A stretch of DNA of 33,236 nt from an uncultured Porphyromonadaceae bacterium. GTDB lineage: Bacteria > Bacteroidota > Bacteroidia > Bacteroidales > Muribaculaceae. The position numbers were made by a program, and so were the translations under genes. The notes beneath the pieces were generated by a model, which saw only the letters and a program-made list of their open reading frames with translations, was not told the DNA's origin and searched no databases. The DNA lies in contig CAJKRG010000032.1 in NCBI GenBank assembly GCA_905202215.1, positions 1-33,236 on the forward strand. Reading direction: 5' to 3'. This document shows, in pieces, positions 32,001 through 33,236 of this stretch. The number at the start of each line of letters is the position of its first letter. Positions within the stretch are counted from its first letter, which is position 1.

Positions 32001-32872
32001 CACTCCTGTTTGGTATATACCATGCGGTTTTCATCGCTCAGATAGTGGTTGGTCGCCAGACAGATAAGGCGGTCGTGTGCTTCGGCATCGGCTTCATCGA
32101 CGAAATGGGCATCATTGGTCGCAACGAGTTTGATACCATATTTTCGAGCCAGGCCTATGAGATGAGGCTCGATCTCCATCTGTCGTTCGTACACATCACG
32201 GCTCGCACGCACAGCGGTAGCTTTGTGGCGCTGAAGCTCTATGTAATAATCGTCGCCGAAGATTTGTTTGAACCATGCCACGCTTGCATCGGCGCCTTCA
32301 TAGTCGTGTGCCTGAAGTTTGCGTGGTATTTCTCCGCCAAGGCAAGCTGAACAGACAATGAGACCCTCGTGATGTGCGGCCAAAGCGGCTTTATCTGTGC
32401 GGGGATGGTGATAAAAGCCTTCTGTCCAGGCCTGCGATACCAGTTTTATGAGGTTTTTATAACCGGTCAGATTTTTTGCAAGTACAACAAGATGGCGCCC
32501 TTTGTCGGTCTTATCACCTCTGTCTTTCAGCGAATTATTGGCTACATACATCTCACATCCGATGATAGGTTTGAGGTGTTTGGCCTTTGCCTTGGCAAGT
32601 TCTGCTTCGGCAGACGCTATCGCCTGAGGATCTGCGCCGGTCATAGCCTCGTCAAGAGCCTTTTGGGCTGCCGCTACATTTTCTTTTACTTTCTTGTTGT
32701 GCTTCTTTATGCTATTGGTAAACTCTTTGATACCGAACATGTTGCCATGATCCGTCAACGCCAGGGCAGGCATGCCGTCAGCCACCGCTTTCTTTATGAG
32801 ATCGGGCAGACTCGACAGGCCGTCGAGCAGAGAATAATGAGAATGGACGTGTAGATGTACGAATGATGACAT
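29045..32872 (-). CDS. dnaE: DNA polymerase III subunit alpha
   Basis: This 1275-residue replicative polymerase of the DnaE group has an N-terminal PHP domain (about 3-290) that retains all nine expected metal ligands: His8, His10, Asp17, His42, Glu107, His127, Cys177, Asp254 and His256. Within it residues 58-98 form an alanine- and lysine-rich helical insertion. The palm carries GPGRGSAAGS (454-463) and the catalytic aspartates in LPDIDVDF (494-501). A tandem helix-hairpin-helix region follows, and an OB-fold lies near 1050-1140 (VAFAGMVTALEEKQ). The frame opens upstream to 32923, but MSSFVHLHVHSHYSLLDG is the family N-terminus and a promoter lies just before it, so the start is 32872. It heads a compact minus-strand run with trxA, nnr and two envelope or scaffold genes. 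Confidence 0.97.
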   Translation of the reverse strand: MSSFVHLHVHSHYSLLDGLSSLPDLIKKAVADGMPALALTDHGNMFGIKEFTNSIKKHNKKVKENVAAAQKALDEAMTGADPQAIASAEAELAKAKAKHLKPIIGCEMYVANNSLKDRGDKTDKGRHLVVLAKNLTGYKNLIKLVSQAWTEGFYHHPRTDKAALAAHHEGLIVCSACLGGEIPRKLQAHDYEGADASVAWFKQIFGDDYYIELQRHKATAVRASRDVYERQMEIEPHLIGLARKYGIKLVATNDAHFVDEADAEAHDRLICLATNHYLSDENRMVYTKQEWLKTTSEMSALFADIPEALETTLEIASKVEEYSIDHAPIMPNFAIPEDFGTEEEYRSRITEQELYEEFTRNEHGEVVMDEAAGKKQIERLGGYDKLYRIKFEADYLKKITYEGAARRYGTPLDEEVNNRILFELHVMKTMGFPGYFLIVQDFIKAGRELGVSIGPGRGSAAGSVVAYCLGITQIDPLKYDLLFERFLNPDRISLPDIDVDFDDDGRETVLNYVTQRYGAPNVAHIITYGTMAAKTAIKDVARVMKYPVATANNLTKMIPAHMPIDPRDPNHEKELKPTVANCVNYLSDFQSEMEKNSDVRDILHYADKLEGTVRNTGVHACGVIICRDDVTDWVPVSTAADKNGDRILVTQYEGSVIEDTGLIKMDFLGLKTLSIIRDAVTNIKRSRGIDVDIDNIPIDDPKTYELYSRGSTVGTFQFESPGMQRYLRELKPSVFEDLIAMNALYRPGPMEKIPDFIARKHGQEPIVYDIPEMEMYLKDTYGITVYQEQVMLLSRLLANFTRGQSDTLRKAMGKKLIEKMNELKGLFLEGGQKNGHSAEVLSKIWGEWEKFASYAFNKSHATCYSWVAFQTGYLKANYPAEYMAAVLSRNLSDITKLSFYMDECKAMGLSVKGPDINESYATFSVTGNDVIRFGLSAIKGVGNDVVRNIVETREKGGPFKDIYDFVERVPAGTLNRRVFDNLVIAGAFDCFEGIKREDLVGEAGKRGETVAEQLLRYGSQRQSEEKMQASSLFSFDDDDFKAQSRPPIPSSPSWDNLTRLNKERELVGMYLSAHPLDPYWLDVNYGVGYTAVEKNEISQPTTAPVAFAGMVTALEEKQTFNGGSMLIVKVEDFSGVTDFTMFEKQRAEFGHLCTPGSAIYVSGMFRAVRNKTTGATNVRFGVDKVLPLDGLHGKLVTGMEISSTTGQLRQLDELLQDIGKQEEADAVPLSLSIFDPEIGRKLHFSSGLRIKPDKLLIDTLTSLDFEFKLERKNLN

Positions 32873-32893
32873 AATTTTGAGAGAAAAACTCCC

Positions 32894-32924
32894 CAAAATT
32901 ACAAAAAAAACTCTACACGACAAT
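32894..32924 (-). promoter_or_regulatory. Promoter of dnaE
   Basis: Minus-strand TAATTTTG (32894-32901) fits the -7 box exactly and ATTG (32921-32924) lies 19 bp upstream as a -33 box with three of four matches. The start codon is 21 nt downstream. Confidence 0.7.
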
Positions 32925-33158
32925 CACCTCCGGATTTTGTATACATTAATAATATAAAGGGGAAGAAAAAAGATTAAAAAGCTTGTTTAATGGAATAACT
33001 TTTCTCCGGTATGCTATGTGAAAAAAATGTGTCCAACGATGAAAAATAGCGGTATTTGTTATATATCTGAATGATAGTAAAATAGCTAAAACGGTGCGCT
33101 TGCTGAATGTGAATAAAAGTTAAAAATATGTTTTTAAGTGAACTTTTTGCGGAAAATA
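32925..33158. other. A/T-rich intergenic region without a gene
   Basis: This stretch between the dnaE promoter and the right-edge promoter is strongly A/T-rich with several A and T tracts. A minus-strand frame covers most of it (32974-33234), but it runs across the promoter at 33159-33190 and reads as low-complexity Phe/Ser/Ile, so I do not accept it. The right half may act as an UP-like element for the plus-strand promoter. Confidence 0.6.
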
Positions 33159-33190
33159 TTTGGCGGGAGAGGAAAAAGGGTGTAACTTTG
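33159..33190 (+). promoter_or_regulatory. Strong consensus promoter at the right edge, possible rRNA operon promoter
   Basis: TTTG (33159-33162), 20 bp, then TAACTTTG (33183-33190) match the Bacteroidales -33/-7 consensus at every fixed position. The region upstream is A/T-rich. The leader begins CACCCGCAATCAGG, with a small hairpin TCAGG-AAATGA-CCTGA (33200-33215), and continues GGGCGACAAAAGAGAACATTG-like to the end of the window without a start codon. This resembles rRNA operon leaders in Bacteroidales, but the gene itself lies outside the window. Confidence 0.7.
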
Positions 33191-33236
33191 CACCCGCAAT
33201 CAGGAAATGACCTGAGGGCGACAAAAGAGAACATTG

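Noticed and set aside
32974..33234. 86-residue minus-strand frame at the right edge
   Set aside because: It crosses the best promoter in the window, has low-complexity composition and no recognisable domain.

Overview
This window reads as a chromosomal housekeeping segment of a Bacteroidota bacterium, order Bacteroidales, probably a Muribaculaceae-like gut lineage. The signs are these. The order purH-mreB-mreC-mreD-mrdA-rodA is typical of Bacteroidales. Several promoters fit the Bacteroidales -7 box TAnnTTTG, and no Shine-Dalgarno sequences are obvious. One secreted protein ends in a Por/type-IX-like tail (YFNLQGIRV...GLYIRRQG). A DUF4831-type lipid-envelope-era Bacteroidales protein and a vitamin B12-dependent ribonucleotide reductase are also present. 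The family placement is inference. I found no tRNA, CRISPR array, prophage or classical insertion sequence.

Layout. At 1-1610 a flavodoxin gene (minus) diverges from an inner-membrane-anchored OmpA-domain gene (plus). At 1628-9548 (minus) lies purH and the rod-shape operon mreB, mreC, mreD, mrdA (PBP2), rodA. It is interrupted between purH and mreB by a small four-helix-bundle gene. At 9664-14573 there is a small membrane protein, a secreted protein, an acyl-CoA synthetase, adk and hpt (nucleotide salvage), and the fluoride channel gene crcB. At 14594-19993 there is a DPE2-type 4-alpha-glucanotransferase and class II ribonucleotide reductase. At 20081-24287 an OmpR-type regulator and its sensor kinase are divergent from a TonB-receptor-like outer membrane protein. 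At 24352-32872 (minus) a compact probable operon runs dnaE, trxA, nnr (NAD(P)HX repair), a DUF4831 secreted protein and a SEL1-repeat protein. The right edge carries a strong plus-strand promoter whose leader resembles those of Bacteroidales rRNA operons.

The most unusual observation is a 28-bp A/T-rich repeat. Two perfect inverted copies (7464-7491 and 7970-7997) frame the four-helix-bundle gene as a 534-bp unit wedged into the purH-mre operon. A second inverted pair with only 34 bp between its arms (5469-5496 and 5531-5558) sits between mreC and mreD, as if it were a gene-less version of the same element. This looks like a small mobile or amplifiable cassette of the four-helix-bundle (23S rRNA intervening-sequence protein / Avd-like) family.

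A second strong lead is the control region at 22125-22247. Four ATAAG repeats phased at 10, 10 and 11 bp lie just upstream of a perfect -7 box for the outer membrane gene and between it and the divergent kinase-regulator pair. They are the predicted operator of the adjacent OmpR-type regulator. Other leads are the missing NNGGDG motif in the epimerase half of nnr, an intact nine-residue PHP metal site in DnaE, and rare start codons (GTG, GTG, TTG) on three successive cell-shape genes.
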